Assembly: GCA_030598075.1 (NCBI GenBank)
Contig: JAUVQP010000005.1
Location: forward strand, 1-21,323
DNA length: 21,323 nucleotides
Reading direction: 5' to 3'
From: Miltoncostaeaceae bacterium
Lineage (GTDB): Bacteria > Actinomycetota > Thermoleophilia > Miltoncostaeales > Miltoncostaeaceae
This document shows positions 6,179 through 15,061 of the stretch, piece after piece; the first letter of the stretch is position 1; each line of letters begins with the position of its first letter. A program made the translations under genes and the position numbers. The notes beneath the pieces are model-generated. The model searched no databases, was not told the origin of the DNA, and saw nothing but the letters and a program-made list of their open reading frames with translations.

Positions 6179-8844
6179 GGAGCCCCACCGCCTTGGCGGA
6201 GAACCATCGCCGGCCGATGGAGCGGCAGGCGAACGATCATTCGCGTGCCTCGGCCGATCTCGGAGTCGATCCCGACGGTGCCGCCGTGGCCGTCCACGAT
6301 TGCCTTCGTGACGGAGAGGCCAAGCCCGCTCCCGGGTGCCTCATCCGCCGCCGCGCCCTGCCCTCGGAAGAACCTGTCGAAGACATGTGCGGCCTCGTCG
6401 GGCGCGATTCCGGGCCCGTCATCCACCACCTCGATCGTGGCCGTGTGGTCGTCTGCAGACAGCTCGACACGGACGGTGCCGCCGCCCGGCGTGAACTTGA
6501 GCGCGTTGCCGATGAGGTTGGCGACCGCTTGGCCCAGGCGATCACCGTCTGCGAGGACTTCCGCGGACGCCAGGTCGTCGCCGATCAGGAGGATCCCGCG
6601 CTCGACGGCCACGGGGCGAGCATCCTCGATGCAGGCCGCCACGACGGCGGCGACGTCGGTCTCCGACCGACTGAGGTCGAGCGCATGGGCTTCGGACTGC
6701 GCCACCACGAGCAGGTCGCCGACGAGGGCCAGGAGCCTCCGCGCATTGCGATCGACAACGGAGAGCATGTGCTGCTCGTCCTCCGTCAGATGCTCGCTCG
6801 CCTCCTCCTCGATCAGCTCCGTGTAGCCGATGATCGAGGTCAGGGGGGTGCGCAACTCGTGCGAGACCGTGGCGACGATCTCGTCCCTCATGCGCTCGGC
6901 GCGTCGCGCCTCGGTCATGTCGTGCATGACCACGATCCGACCCAGCAGCTCGTTGTCATCCCCGCGCACGGGCGCGACGTACCGGCGCAGAACACGTCCG
7001 TCCGTCGTCAGCTCGAAGGTGTCGAGGTGTTGCTGGTGGGGCGCCTTCTCGAGCGCATCGTTCGCTCGTCGGTAGGTGTCCGGATCGGTCACCAGCTCCG
7101 TGAGCGCGTCCCTCAACCGGCCCCCGCTCGATCCGACCACCTCGTGATCCAGCCCGGCGAAGAAGTCTCGGGCGGACGCGTTGGCGATGCGCACGCGACC
7201 CTCGGGATCCTCGAGCTGGATCGCGTCCGGGGTGGCGTCCAAGACCGCGCTGATGATCGCCTCCCGGTCGCGGGTCGCCCGCTCCGAGATCGTCCGGGAA
7301 AGCCCGGAGGCGGCCTGGGCGACCAGGGCCTCGAGCGCCCGGCGTGCATCGTCGTCGAGCGCGGCGTCGTCCGTCCAACCGAAGGTCGCGACGCCGATCA
7401 CGTCGTCGCCGATCCTGAGCGGTGCGTGGAGCTCCCGACGCAACGCGACCCGGCACCCGAACGAGGAGATGCGAAGGCCGGTGTCGGGGTGTCGGGCCTC
7501 GACGATGCTGCGCTCCGCGAGCGCGCGGCCGGCAAGGCCCGCGTTCGGTGAGACGATGCTATCGAGTCGCTCGCGCTCAAGCCCGCGCACGGCGACGAGG
7601 GCGGGCGGCTCGCCGTCGCTGTCCCGGAGGTACAGGGCGCCCACGTCGGCTCGCGCGGACTCGACGAGCCGCGCCAGCGTCGCGTCGGCGAGTTCCGACG
7701 GGTCGTCGTTGCCGGCCACCAGGGACCGCGCGGCCTCGTAGAGGTTCGACATGCGTGCGCGCTCTTCGGCGGCTTGATCGTAGAGCTGCTGCAGTTCCCC
7801 TCGCTGCCGCTCGAGCAGCTCCGTCCGCTCGGCAAGGCTCGCCTGCTGCTCCTTGAGGTGCTGGTTCTGGGTTTCCAGGGCCTCCGGCTGCTCTTGTAGG
7901 GGCCGGCTCTGGATCTCCGGGGGCTCTTGCCCCGGCTGGAGCCGGCCGTTCTTCTCCCGAGTCACCGCCACGCGGTCCGTCGCGTCGAAGAACACGAGGA
8001 CCGCTCCGGTCACCCGCCCGTCGACCCGAGCAGGCGTCGAGTTGTACCTGATGGGCAGCCCCGAGCCGTCCCTGCGGAAGAACGTCTCGGTCCCCTCGTG
8101 GGGCTCGCCCCGATCGATCGTGGCGTGCAGCGGGCACTCGTCTTCGGGGTGGGGGCTTCCGTCGGGTCTCTTGTCGTGGACCAGCTCGTGGAGGCTCGAT
8201 CCGATCGCCTCCTCGGAGGTGAACCCGAGCATCGAGCGCGCGGCATCGTTGACGAACGTGATGCGCCCGGCGAGATCGAGGTCGTAGACCCCGCCCGGCG
8301 CGGACCCGGGCAGCGGTTCGTACAGTCCGCTCGGATCGCCCTGCTCTCTGAGGGCGTTTGGGAGGCGGGCGATGGTGAGATCGGTCGCGTGCTCCGCGTC
8401 GCGGCGGGCGGCCCGCTCGTTGACCGTGCGGCGCCTTCCCTGCAGCGGCTCCCGTCCGCGTCGCCGCCCATGGATGACCCGCTCCGCCCGCAGGCCGAGC
8501 TCGCCCGGATGGATCGGCTTCACCAGGAAGTCGTCGCATCCCGCCTCGAGCGCCCGCGAGCCCATCGAGGGGCCGGCCCCGATCACCAGGATGACCCCGG
8601 GGCCGCCGTGGGGCATGGAGCGGATTCGCTCGGTGAGCATGAGCCCGTCCATGTGCGGCGTCTGCCCGTCGATCACCACCAGATCGACGACAGGCTCGCG
8701 CAGCAGATCGAGCGCCTCGGGGGCGCCCCCCGCTGTGCTGACCCGGTGTCCGTACGAGACCAGGGCCTCGGCGGCGACGCGCCGTGCGAGAGGGTCGTCG
8801 CCAACCACGAGCGAGGTGAGGGCTTCTCGAGCCATCGACCGCAT
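6175..8844 (-). CDS. Multi-sensor histidine kinase (REC-PAS-GAF-PAS-HisKA-HATPase)
   Basis: An 889-aa soluble sensor kinase with no membrane segment. Order of domains: receiver (9-125; acidic pair D16/D17, phospho-Asp D59 in VVIDG, Lys109 in VKP), PAS (about 186-295, of the kind with a HPEDECPLH insertion), Gln/Glu-rich coiled coil (300-365), GAF (375-520), PAS (528-648), HisKA (653-718, His662 in SHELRTP), and HATPase (N-box around N776-N780, DDGPG at 808-812, GSGLGL at 838-843). It probably senses a cytoplasmic signal and passes phosphate to a regulator; no intact response regulator is adjacent, only the remnant after it. Start is the ATG at 8844; an in-frame ATG at 8835 is equally possible, and neither has a good ribosome site. 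It lies 66 nt after the lyase gene on the same strand. Confidence 0.92.
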   Translation of the reverse strand: MRSMAREALTSLVVGDDPLARRVAAEALVSYGHRVSTAGGAPEALDLLREPVVDLVVIDGQTPHMDGLMLTERIRSMPHGGPGVILVIGAGPSMGSRALEAGCDDFLVKPIHPGELGLRAERVIHGRRRGREPLQGRRRTVNERAARRDAEHATDLTIARLPNALREQGDPSGLYEPLPGSAPGGVYDLDLAGRITFVNDAARSMLGFTSEEAIGSSLHELVHDKRPDGSPHPEDECPLHATIDRGEPHEGTETFFRRDGSGLPIRYNSTPARVDGRVTGAVLVFFDATDRVAVTREKNGRLQPGQEPPEIQSRPLQEQPEALETQNQHLKEQQASLAERTELLERQRGELQQLYDQAAEERARMSNLYEAARSLVAGNDDPSELADATLARLVESARADVGALYLRDSDGEPPALVAVRGLERERLDSIVSPNAGLAGRALAERSIVEARHPDTGLRISSFGCRVALRRELHAPLRIGDDVIGVATFGWTDDAALDDDARRALEALVAQAASGLSRTISERATRDREAIISAVLDATPDAIQLEDPEGRVRIANASARDFFAGLDHEVVGSSGGRLRDALTELVTDPDTYRRANDALEKAPHQQHLDTFELTTDGRVLRRYVAPVRGDDNELLGRIVVMHDMTEARRAERMRDEIVATVSHELRTPLTSIIGYTELIEEEASEHLTEDEQHMLSVVDRNARRLLALVGDLLVVAQSEAHALDLSRSETDVAAVVAACIEDARPVAVERGILLIGDDLASAEVLADGDRLGQAVANLIGNALKFTPGGGTVRVELSADDHTATIEVVDDGPGIAPDEAAHVFDRFFRGQGAAADEAPGSGLGLSVTKAIVDGHGGTVGIDSEIGRGTRMIVRLPLHRPAMVLRQGGGAP

Positions 8845-8910
8845 GTCGGCTTGCCATCGGGCCCGCTGTAGCAGGGGCGCCCGCGAGAGGGGGGCCCTCG
8901 CCCGCGGCGT

Positions 8911-10416
8911 CTAGCCGCTGCCGGCGTGCTCCGCTGCTCGCGCGAGCAGCGCCTCCTCGCTCGCCCCGAGACGCTCGTTTACCCCGGACGCCCACGCGCG
9001 CAGCCCGCGCGAGTCGTCACGGCATTCGGCGATCATCGCGGCGACCTCGCCGGCCGCGGTCGATCCGGACTGGAAGCGGGCCACCACCAGAAGGGCCGGG
9101 TCCAGGGCCGCATCGAGCGCCTCGCCAGAGATCGTCAGGTCGCCGTCCCACACGTCCTGGGCGGCCCGCCGCAGCGCCTCGGGTGTCAGAGCGTCGAGCG
9201 GGAGCCCCTCCTCGGACAACTCGCGGACCGCGCGACCAACGATGGTGTGGGCCGTTCGGTAGTCGAGACGCGTCGACTGCGCGAGCAGGTCCGCCACATC
9301 GGCGGCGGCGGTGCCCCCGCGCCGCGCCGCCGCGCCCCACCTGGCGGAGTCGATGCTGAGGCCGGCGGCGACGCCTGCCGTGAGCCTCGTCGTCGCGATC
9401 GCCTCGTCGAGCAGTCGGGGCACCGCGCCGTTCAGGACGTGGAAGTGATCCGTGCGCGCAGATCCCGTGTGCAGCGCGACGTGGATCGCGGCGACCTCCC
9501 CTGCGGCGACGGCGGCCTGCGCCCGGATCGCGGCAAGAGCGTACGGATTCCGCTTCTGTGGCATGAGGGCACTGGCTCGGCTGTGCCGGTCCGCGAGTCG
9601 GACGATCGAAAACTCCTGGCTGGCCAGGATCTCGAGGTCCTGCGCGAACTGCGACTGGTGGGTCGTGGCGATGGCCACGGCGCCGGCCAAATCGGCGTAG
9701 CCGTCAGCCTGCCACATGGCGTCACGGGTGTGACGAGCGACAGAATCGAAGCCCAATAGCTCCGCCAGCCGAGCGCGGTCGAGCGGCCATCGCGATCCCG
9801 CGCTGCCCCCCACGCCGGCCGGGCTCGCGCCGAACCACTCGTCGAGGTGCCGAAGGCGGCCGGCATCGCGCAGCAGGGGATACACGTAGGCCAGCATCAT
9901 GTGACCGACGGTGCTCGGCTGGGCCGGCTGCAGGTAGGTGTAGTCCGTCGCGAGCTGGTCGGCAAGTCGCTCGGCGTGCTCGGTCAGCGCGTCCGCGAGG
10001 TCGAGCTCGGCCTCGGCAAGGCGCAGCGCGCCGATGCGCGCCGTGCGTCGGAGCGCGACGCGAAGGGCCTCACGGCGGGGGCGACCGGCACTGAGCCAGC
10101 CCGAAGCCGCCGCCCCGACACGGCGCCGCAGCTCGGCCTCGCGGGAGTTGAACGCGTCACCCAGCTCGGGATTCCACGGAAACTTCTCGCCCGGGATGTC
10201 ATGAAGGTCGAGTAGCCCCCCGAGGAGCGCTGCGCCCGCGTCGCGATCGAGGCTCGACGACTCGACCAGGACGACGGCGTGGGCCAGGTCGGAGAGCGAC
10301 AGCGCCTGCGCCAGCCGGGGGGCGTGGCGGGCCTCGTGCGCGTATGCGCCCTCGACGAGCTCGGGCGCGGCGAAACCGGTCAACCGGCCCCCGCGGCCAA
10401 GCTCCGGCTCACCCAC
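8911..10416 (-). CDS. Argininosuccinate lyase-like enzyme with altered active site
   Basis: A 501-aa member of the fumarase/aspartase superfamily, closest in layout to argininosuccinate lyase (ArgH). Matches include YLQPAQPSTVGHMMLAY (161-177), SALMPQKRNPYAL (282-294; the mobile loop with S282 in the catalytic Ser position), RTAHTIVGRAVREL, and the C-terminal QSGSTAAGEVAAM. Differences from ArgH: the usual THLQ is TYLQ (His to Tyr161), the usual HTGRSRND reads LSAGRPRRE (109-117), and the upstream conserved His of the DVHMxIE region is not seen. These residues bind or process argininosuccinate in ArgH, so the substrate here may differ. No other arg gene is near. The start is GTG 10416, 6 nt after the STAS gene stop, so the two are probably co-transcribed. 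It catalyses some beta-elimination, most likely; arginine synthesis is only one option. Confidence 0.75.
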   Translation of the reverse strand: MGEPELGRGGRLTGFAAPELVEGAYAHEARHAPRLAQALSLSDLAHAVVLVESSSLDRDAGAALLGGLLDLHDIPGEKFPWNPELGDAFNSREAELRRRVGAAASGWLSAGRPRREALRVALRRTARIGALRLAEAELDLADALTEHAERLADQLATDYTYLQPAQPSTVGHMMLAYVYPLLRDAGRLRHLDEWFGASPAGVGGSAGSRWPLDRARLAELLGFDSVARHTRDAMWQADGYADLAGAVAIATTHQSQFAQDLEILASQEFSIVRLADRHSRASALMPQKRNPYALAAIRAQAAVAAGEVAAIHVALHTGSARTDHFHVLNGAVPRLLDEAIATTRLTAGVAAGLSIDSARWGAAARRGGTAAADVADLLAQSTRLDYRTAHTIVGRAVRELSEEGLPLDALTPEALRRAAQDVWDGDLTISGEALDAALDPALLVVARFQSGSTAAGEVAAMIAECRDDSRGLRAWASGVNERLGASEEALLARAAEHAGSG

Positions 10417-10422
10417 GGAGCA

Positions 10423-10755
10423 CTAAGCGGGAAGCTCGTCGACCTCGTCGAGAACCGCTCTCACGCCCGCCACGTCGAGCAATCGGCGCACGGCGTCCGA
10501 GGGACGGTAGATGCAGACCGCCGCGGCGCCTTCGCGGCTGCGCTCGTTGGCGGCCAGCAGCGAGCCGAGGCCTCGGCTGTCCATGAAGGTCACCATCGAC
10601 AGATCGACGACGACGGTGCCCTGTCCCATCTGGGCGTCGGTGAGCTCGCGCGAGACGCGCGGCAGAGCCTGGGCGTCGAGCACCCCGGAAACGCTGAGCA
10701 CCGTGCCGCCCCGTGACTGGCGGACCACGACGGTGAAGCTCTCGGCATCCGACAT
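10423..10755 (-). CDS. STAS-domain protein, anti-sigma factor antagonist family
   Basis: A 110-aa single STAS domain. The hallmark is VVVDLSMVTFMDSRGLGSLL (about residues 52-71), in which the Ser of the DSRG motif is the residue phosphorylated by the partner anti-sigma kinase in SpoIIAA/RsbV-type proteins. In its unphosphorylated form such a protein binds the anti-sigma factor and frees a sigma factor. No RsbW-like kinase or partner sigma factor is adjacent. The ATG at 10755 was chosen over the much longer open frame upstream, which runs opposite ilvD and is a shadow. The lyase gene follows after 6 nt. A candidate -10 box, TAGTGT (10769-10764, minus), sits 8 nt before the start, so the mRNA may be nearly leaderless. 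Confidence 0.88.
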   Translation of the reverse strand: MSDAESFTVVVRQSRGGTVLSVSGVLDAQALPRVSRELTDAQMGQGTVVVDLSMVTFMDSRGLGSLLAANERSREGAAAVCIYRPSDAVRRLLDVAGVRAVLDEVDELPA

Positions 10756-10845
10756 CGCGCGCCACACTACCAGGGGCCGATGGGCGCCCGACGGCTCCAC
10801 GGGCGGGATGTAGAGTGGGCCCGGTCTCGACGACGGAGGTGGGCC
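10756..10845. promoter_or_regulatory. Divergent promoter region between STAS gene and small membrane protein gene
   Basis: Ninety bases separate the divergent starts. On the minus strand TAGTGT (10769-10764) is placed as a -10 box just before the STAS ATG. On the plus strand TAGAGT (10811-10816) could be the -10 box for the small membrane protein gene, followed by a ribosome site GGAGGT at 10835-10840. No clear -35 boxes are seen. Assignments are by position and base pattern only. Confidence 0.4.
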
Positions 10846-11022
10846 GTGCGGGGACTTCCCGCCTGGATGATCGGAGTGCTGGTCGTTCTCGCTGTCATCC
10901 TGCTCACGGTGGGTTGGGACGAACGCCACGAGGCCGGGCCTGTGCCCTTCATCATGGGCATCGTTTTCGCCCTCTTCGCGCTCGGCGCCGTCGGCGGGCG
11001 CTTGCGCGGAGAATTCCACTAA
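10846..11022 (+). CDS. Small two-helix membrane protein, unknown function
   Basis: A 58-aa protein beginning VRGLPAWMIGVLVVLAVILL. Two hydrophobic segments (about residues 5-21 and 33-50) are joined by a short polar loop (GWDERHEAGP). The start is decided by the ribosome site GGAGGT at 10835-10840, five bases before GTG 10846; the open frame runs further up to 10780 but without support. It precedes ilvD by 24 nt on the same strand and may share its transcript. No family is recognised, and no function is proposed. Confidence 0.7.
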   Translation: MRGLPAWMIGVLVVLAVILLTVGWDERHEAGPVPFIMGIVFALFALGAVGGRLRGEFH

Positions 11023-11046
11023 CTCGGCGGCTGCTCCCGCTCTCCC

Positions 11047-12759
11047 GTGGCCGAGACGCCCTACGACCGCCCCAGCGACCCGGCCAAGCGCCGTAGCGCG
11101 GCGATAACAGACGGCCCCGACCGCGCCCCCGCAAGGGCGATGCTGAAGGGCACCGGCTTCACGGACGAGGATCTCGCACAGCCGATCGTCGGGGTGGCCA
11201 CGACGTGGATCGAGACGATGCCGTGCAACCTCAACCAGCGGGCGCTGGCAGAGCACGTCAAGCGCGGGGTGCGCGAGGCCGGCGGAACCCCGATGGAGTT
11301 CAACACGATCTCGGTGTCGGACGGCGTCTCGATGGGCACCGAGGGCATGCGCGCCTCGCTGGTCTCGCGGGAGGTTATCGCCGACTCGATCGAGTTGGTC
11401 GTCCGTGGCCATTTGTTCGACGGTCTGGTGTGCTTGGTCGGCTGCGACAAGACGATCCCCGCTGCGGTCATGGCGCTCGCCCGACTCGACATCCCCGGCC
11501 TCGTCCTCTACAACGGCTCGATCGCGGCGGGCCGCTACGAGGGCCGCGACGTCACGATTCAGGATGTCTTCGAGGCCGTGGGAGCCCACCTCGCCGGCAC
11601 GATGTCGGCCGCCGAGGTGCACGCCATCGAGTCGGTCGCCTGCCCGGGCGCCGGAGCCTGCGGGGGCCAGTTCACAGCGAACACCATGTCGATGGCGCTG
11701 GATCTCCTGGGCATCAGCCCAGCGGGGCTCAACGGCATCCCCGCACTGCGGCCCGAGAAGGACGAGGCGGCCGCGGAGGCGGGGCGGCTCGCGATGCGGC
11801 TCGTCCGCGACGACGTGCGTCCGTCGGCTCTGGTCACACGAGAGTCGATCGATAACGCCATCGCCGGCGTCGCGGCGTCCGGCGGCTCCACGAACGGCGT
11901 GCTCCACCTCCTGGCCATCGCTCACGAGTTCGGGATCCCGCTCGAGATCGACGAGTTCGACAGCATCGCGGAGCGCACGCCGGTCGTCGCGAGCCTGAAG
12001 CCGGGCGGCGAGTACGTGGCCACCGACCTCTACGAGGCCGGGGGGGTCGCCCTCGTCACCGCCGAGCTCGCCAAGCGGGGTCTGGTGCACGGCGACGCAC
12101 GCAACGTCGACGGGCGCACGATCGCCGAGATCGCCCGCGACGCGCGGCCGGCGGAAGGGCAGAAGGTGGTCGTCTCCATCGACGAGCCCCTCTCGCCGAC
12201 CGGCGGGCTCGCCATCCTCCGTGGGAACCTGTCGCCACTCGGTTGCGTGGTCAAGCTCGCGGGGCACGAGCGCCGCCTGCACCGGGGCCCGGCTCGCGTG
12301 TTCGAGTCGGAGGAGGAGTGCTTCGCGGCGGTCAAGTCCCGCTCGATCCGCGCGGGCGACGTCATCGTCATCCGCTACGAGGGCCCGGCCGGCGGTCCCG
12401 GCATGCGCGAGATGCTCCACGTGACCGCGGCGATCGTCGGCGAGGGCATGGGCGAGGAGATCGCCCTCATCACCGACGGCCGTTTCTCGGGAGCGACCCA
12501 CGGGCTGATGGTCGGGCACGTCGCGCCCGAAGCGGCCCGCGGCGGGCCGATCGCGGCGCTCAGGGACGGCGACATCGTGGCCATCGACGTCGACGACCGC
12601 ACCCTCTCGGTGGATCTGTCCGAGGAGGAGATCGCAGCGCGGCTGGCCGATTGGTCGCCGCCGGAGCCCCGCTACCAAGGGGGCGTGATGGCCAAGTACG
12701 CCGCGCTCGTGCGGCCGGCGAGCGAGGGCGCGGTGACGACCCCGCACCAGGGCGGGTGA
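11047..12759 (+). CDS. ilvD: Dihydroxy-acid dehydratase
   Basis: A 570-aa protein of normal family length. It dehydrates 2,3-dihydroxy-isovalerate and 2,3-dihydroxy-3-methylvalerate to the 2-keto acids, the third step of valine and isoleucine synthesis, in the cytoplasm. Family marks: Fe-S ligands Cys60 in MPCNLNQ, Cys133 in VGCDKT (with Lys135, the modified Lys that binds Mg), and Cys205 in CPGAGACGGQF; the C-terminal GRFSGATHGLMVGH holds the catalytic Ser region. Whether the cluster is 2Fe-2S or 4Fe-4S cannot be read from these residues. Start is GTG 11047. No other ilv gene is present, so it stands apart from an ilvBNC cluster. A MarR-family gene overlaps its end by 4 nt. Confidence 0.97.
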   Translation: MAETPYDRPSDPAKRRSAAITDGPDRAPARAMLKGTGFTDEDLAQPIVGVATTWIETMPCNLNQRALAEHVKRGVREAGGTPMEFNTISVSDGVSMGTEGMRASLVSREVIADSIELVVRGHLFDGLVCLVGCDKTIPAAVMALARLDIPGLVLYNGSIAAGRYEGRDVTIQDVFEAVGAHLAGTMSAAEVHAIESVACPGAGACGGQFTANTMSMALDLLGISPAGLNGIPALRPEKDEAAAEAGRLAMRLVRDDVRPSALVTRESIDNAIAGVAASGGSTNGVLHLLAIAHEFGIPLEIDEFDSIAERTPVVASLKPGGEYVATDLYEAGGVALVTAELAKRGLVHGDARNVDGRTIAEIARDARPAEGQKVVVSIDEPLSPTGGLAILRGNLSPLGCVVKLAGHERRLHRGPARVFESEEECFAAVKSRSIRAGDVIVIRYEGPAGGPGMREMLHVTAAIVGEGMGEEIALITDGRFSGATHGLMVGHVAPEAARGGPIAALRDGDIVAIDVDDRTLSVDLSEEEIAARLADWSPPEPRYQGGVMAKYAALVRPASEGAVTTPHQGG

Positions 12760-13196
12760 GCCCCACGGCGGGTGCCCCGGAGAGCCTCGGGCAACTCATG
12801 CTCCAGGCCTTCTGGTGGCTCGATCGCCGGGCCGCCGCGGAGCTGGAGGCAGCCGGAGAGGAGGCGATGTCGGCGTCCGAGGCCCTGACGCTGACGCGCA
12901 TCCCCGGGGCGGGCGTCCGGCCCGTCGAGCTCGCCCGCTTGGCGGGCGTCTCGCGGCAGGCGGTCCACCAGACGCTCGATCGCCTTCAGGACGCCGGCAT
13001 GACCGAGCGCGCTCGGTCGCCGGGACGCGGGGCCGTCGTGGTGCGCCTCACGGCGTCGGGCCAGCATCGCGCGCGCGCCGTCGTGAGAGCCAACGCCACC
13101 GCTGAAGAGGCTCTCGCGCGGCGCATCGGCCGAGAGCGGGCCGCGGGGCTCCGTGCCGCGCTCTTGGCCGACTGGGGCGATCCGGGCAGTGCGTAG
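12756..13196 (+). CDS. MarR-family transcriptional regulator
   Basis: A 146-aa protein with a winged helix-turn-helix. The recognition part is VELARLAGVSRQAVHQTLDR (about residues 53-72), followed by LQDAGMTERARSPGRGAV and the wing VVRLTASG. Helices on both sides fit the MarR dimer fold. Start is GTG 12756, in GTGA overlap with the ilvD stop, which means translation is coupled to ilvD; the open frame upstream is a shadow of ilvD. An ATG 16 codons in (12801) is a possible alternative. It could regulate its own operon or an unlinked target. The ligand is unknown. Confidence 0.85.
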   Translation: MSPTAGAPESLGQLMLQAFWWLDRRAAAELEAAGEEAMSASEALTLTRIPGAGVRPVELARLAGVSRQAVHQTLDRLQDAGMTERARSPGRGAVVVRLTASGQHRARAVVRANATAEEALARRIGRERAAGLRAALLADWGDPGSA

Positions 13197-13218
13197 GGGC
13201 CCGGGAGCCCCGCCTACG
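13192..13218. terminator. Hairpin between convergent MarR and kinase genes
   Basis: CGTAGGGGC (13192-13200) pairs with GCCCCGCCTACG (13207-13218) around a short loop, with a 3-nt bulge. It spans both stop codons of the two convergent genes and could end transcription from either side. There is no T tract. Terminator role is inferred. Confidence 0.4.
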
Positions 13219-14304
13219 ACGGAAGCAACGCGGTCTCGTCGGCGGAAGCCGGGAGCGTGAAGCACACGCGTCCCCCGCCCTCATCGCGATTCTCGGCCCA
13301 GATCCGGCCGCCGTGCGCCTCGACGAGTCCGCGGGCGATCGCCAGCCCCAGGCCGGCGCCGTCGCCGGTGCGCGACCGGTCTCCGCGCCAAAAGCGATCG
13401 AACATCATGCGAAGCGTCTCGGCGCCGAATCCCTCGCCGCTGTCCTCGACCTGGACGACCACCTCCCGATGCCTGGGGCGCACCACGATCGCCACGGAGC
13501 CATCGGACGGAGTGTGGCGGAGGGCGTTCCGAACGAGGTTCGACAGGATGCGCTCCACCTTGTCGGGCGCGCAGCGCGCCAACGGGAGCGGGTCGTCGAT
13601 GCGCGCCTCGATGCGAATCTGGCGCGCGGAGGCCTCCGCCTCGACGCCCCGCAGACACGACGCCACGAGCCCCGGGACGCCCGTGTCCTCAAGCTCGAGC
13701 GTAATCGCGCCCGAGTCGAGGCGCGCGAGCTCGAACAGGTCGTCCACGAGAGCGCCGAGCGCCGTGACCTGATCGCGCATCGCTGAGAAGTAGTCTTGGG
13801 GTTCGGCAAGACCGTCCTCGACGGCTTCGATCATGGCCTGCAACGAGGCGAGGGGGGTGCGGAGATCGTGGCTCGCCCACGCCACGAGCTGGCGGCGGGC
13901 GTCGAAAAGCTCCTCGAGCCGGTCGCCCATCTGGTTGAAGGAGTGCGCCACCGCGGCCACCTCCTCGGGGCCCACCTCCGGCACGCGGGCGCCGAGGTCG
14001 CCGGCGGCGAGGTCGGCGGAGGCGCTCCGCAGGCGCAGCAGCGGGCCGAGAATCGAGCGTCCCAGGGCGAGCGACCCCACGGCCGCGGCGAGCGCGCTCG
14101 CGGAGGCGACCGCCACGAGCGTCACGTCGTGGGAGGAGCCGAACATTGCCGCCCCCGCGACGATCACCGCCACCAAGGGAAGCAGCGCGGCCGTCACCGC
14201 GAACACGGCGAGCTGCATGCGCACGGTGGGAAGGCGACGGCAGAGCATCGCGATGGCGAGCCCGACCAGCAGCGTGGCGAGGGCGACGATGAGGGCGAGG
14301 GCGA

Positions 14305-14308
<4 letters not shown>
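13214..14308 (-). CDS. Membrane sensor histidine kinase, partner of the OmpR-type regulator
   Basis: A 364-aa kinase. Hydrophobic segments at about residues 3-22, 32-56 and 61-84 place it in the membrane with almost no external sensor region. A HAMP-like linker follows (about 84-137), then HisKA (139-200, phospho-His147 in ASHDLRTP) and HATPase (N-box near N257-N261, DSGEGFG at 289-295, GAGLGLAIARG at 318-328). Start is the ATG at 14308, in ATGA overlap with the regulator's stop, so the pair is translated together. The open frame extends upstream to 14440 but only opposite or inside the regulator gene. Because it has almost no extracellular part, it probably senses membrane or cell-envelope state; this is an inference. 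Confidence 0.92.
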
Positions 14309-14976
<668 letters not shown>

Positions 14977-14993
14977 CGCTCTCATGGAGCCAG

Positions 14994-15027
14994 ATGGTGG
15001 CCCGGAGCACAAGCTCCGGGCCACCAT
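14994..15027 (-). terminator. Perfect 15-bp hairpin between spondin gene and regulator gene
   Basis: ATGGTGGCCCGGAGC (14994-15008) and GCTCCGGGCCACCAT (15013-15027) are exact reverse complements around a 4-nt loop (ACAA). The hairpin starts 35 nt after the spondin stop and ends 18 nt before the regulator ATG. It lacks a T tract in either direction. It may end or weaken read-through from spondin into the regulator-kinase pair, or protect the 3' end of the spondin mRNA. Confidence 0.65.
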
Positions 15028-15061
15028 TCCGGTCGTCATGACGCCCGGGCCACGCCGACGC

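Noticed and set aside
6148..7551. 467-codon plus-strand open frame opposite the sensor kinase
   Set aside because: The kinase domains on the minus strand are unmistakable. The plus frame has no domain and shadow-like composition.
8911..10416. Arginine biosynthesis locus
   Set aside because: The lyase lacks several ArgH residues and no other arg gene is nearby, so I do not use the symbol argH.
10756..12747. Long minus-strand open frame opposite ilvD, continuous with the STAS gene
   Set aside because: It is antisense to ilvD, with His/Arg/Asp-rich composition typical of shadow frames in high-GC DNA. Only the 110-residue STAS part is real.
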